This document shows positions 5,631 through 5,862 of a DNA stretch of 5,862 bases, in pieces (position 1 is the first letter of the stretch; each line of letters begins with the position of its first letter). Location of the stretch: assembly GCA_002316295.1 (NCBI GenBank), contig DCDF01000088.1, forward strand, positions 1-5,862. Direction: 5' to 3'. The notes beneath the pieces were generated by a model. That model was not told the DNA's origin and did no database searches. It saw only the letters and a program-made list of their open reading frames with translations. The translations under genes were made by a program, and so were the position numbers. This DNA is from Syntrophaceae bacterium UBA1062. Its GTDB lineage: Bacteria; Desulfobacterota; Desulfomonilia; UBA1062.

Positions 5631-5862
5631 CGAAATATCTCCCCGCGGGTCTGCTCGCTGACCACGGCCCTGCCGATAAGGGCCGCATCATATCCCATTT
5701 CTCCGAGCTCCTTGAGCCTTGCCGATGACGAGATGCCGCTTTCGGCCACCTTGGCCACTCCTGAAGGCAGCAGCCCCGCCATCTCCTCGTGGCGCCTCGG
5801 ATCTACCTTCAGCGTAGCGAGGTCGCGCACATTCACCCCAATGATATCGGCCCCGATCTTCA
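5621..5862 (-). CDS. trpC: Indole-3-glycerol-phosphate synthase, C-terminal part only
   Basis: The last 79 complete codons of trpC; the gene continues past the right edge of the window. The frame reads KIGADIIGVNVRDL at the edge, matching the family's GADIIGINNRDL strand with its substrate-contacting Asn and Arg. ESGISS follows, where Glu and Ser contact the substrate, and then the closing helix and GYDAALIG. The enzyme closes the ring of CdRP to indole-3-glycerol phosphate with loss of carbon dioxide and water, feeding TrpA. Two changes from the common pattern are visible: the second Asn of NN is Val, and the residue after the final phosphate-loop Gly (often Glu, Ser or Thr) is Arg in LIGRAVVSEQ. 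The C-terminus is short and overlaps trpF by 10 bases, which suggests coupled translation. A GTG at 5836 is internal to the gene and is not the start. Confidence 0.95.
   Translation of the reverse strand, partial: KIGADIIGVNVRDLATLKVDPRRHEEMAGLLPSGVAKVAESGISSSARLKELGEMGYDAALIGRAVVSEQTRGEIFRCG

Noticed and set aside
5621..5836. Small stand-alone gene starting at GTG 5836
   Set aside because: The frame continues to the window edge with KIGADIIG in register, so this is the tail of trpC rather than a separate short gene.

Overview
The window comes from a moderately GC-rich Gram-negative bacterium. The signs are a phosphoethanolamine-transferase-type membrane enzyme that acts in the periplasm, a retaining glycosyltransferase of the surface-polysaccharide kind, and a compact trpC-trpF-trpB-trpA operon. 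The style would fit Desulfobacterota (former Deltaproteobacteria), but nothing here fixes the lineage, so that placement is a low-confidence inference.

Layout: bases 1-297 (+) are the last 98 codons of a GT4-family glycosyltransferase. It runs tail to tail into a minus-strand gene (275-1201) for a polytopic DUF422/CruF-like 'carotenoid biosynthesis' membrane protein, and the two coding regions overlap by 23 bases. A 77-base divergent intergenic region (1202-1278) holds an 18-base imperfect direct repeat, 16 of 18 identical, with 42 bases between copy starts. A plus-strand gene (1279-3054) then encodes an EptA-like alkaline-phosphatase-fold membrane transferase whose base composition looks clearly poorer in G+C than its neighbours. 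After an 88-base convergent gap comes the minus-strand tryptophan operon. Read in its own direction it is trpC (3' part, cut by the window edge), trpF, trpB, trpA. All three junctions overlap, which suggests tight translational coupling.

How they work together: TrpF, TrpC and TrpBA carry out consecutive steps from phosphoribosylanthranilate to tryptophan, and TrpA and TrpB form one channelled enzyme. The left half is accessory in character, with envelope or membrane-lipid modification genes and no clear single pathway. I found no RNA genes, CRISPR arrays, insertion sequences or attachment sites. I do not see a convincing new system. The points most worth a second look are the repeat pair in the divergent promoter region, the unusual nucleophile segment and low GC of the EptA-like gene, and the isolated CruF-like gene.
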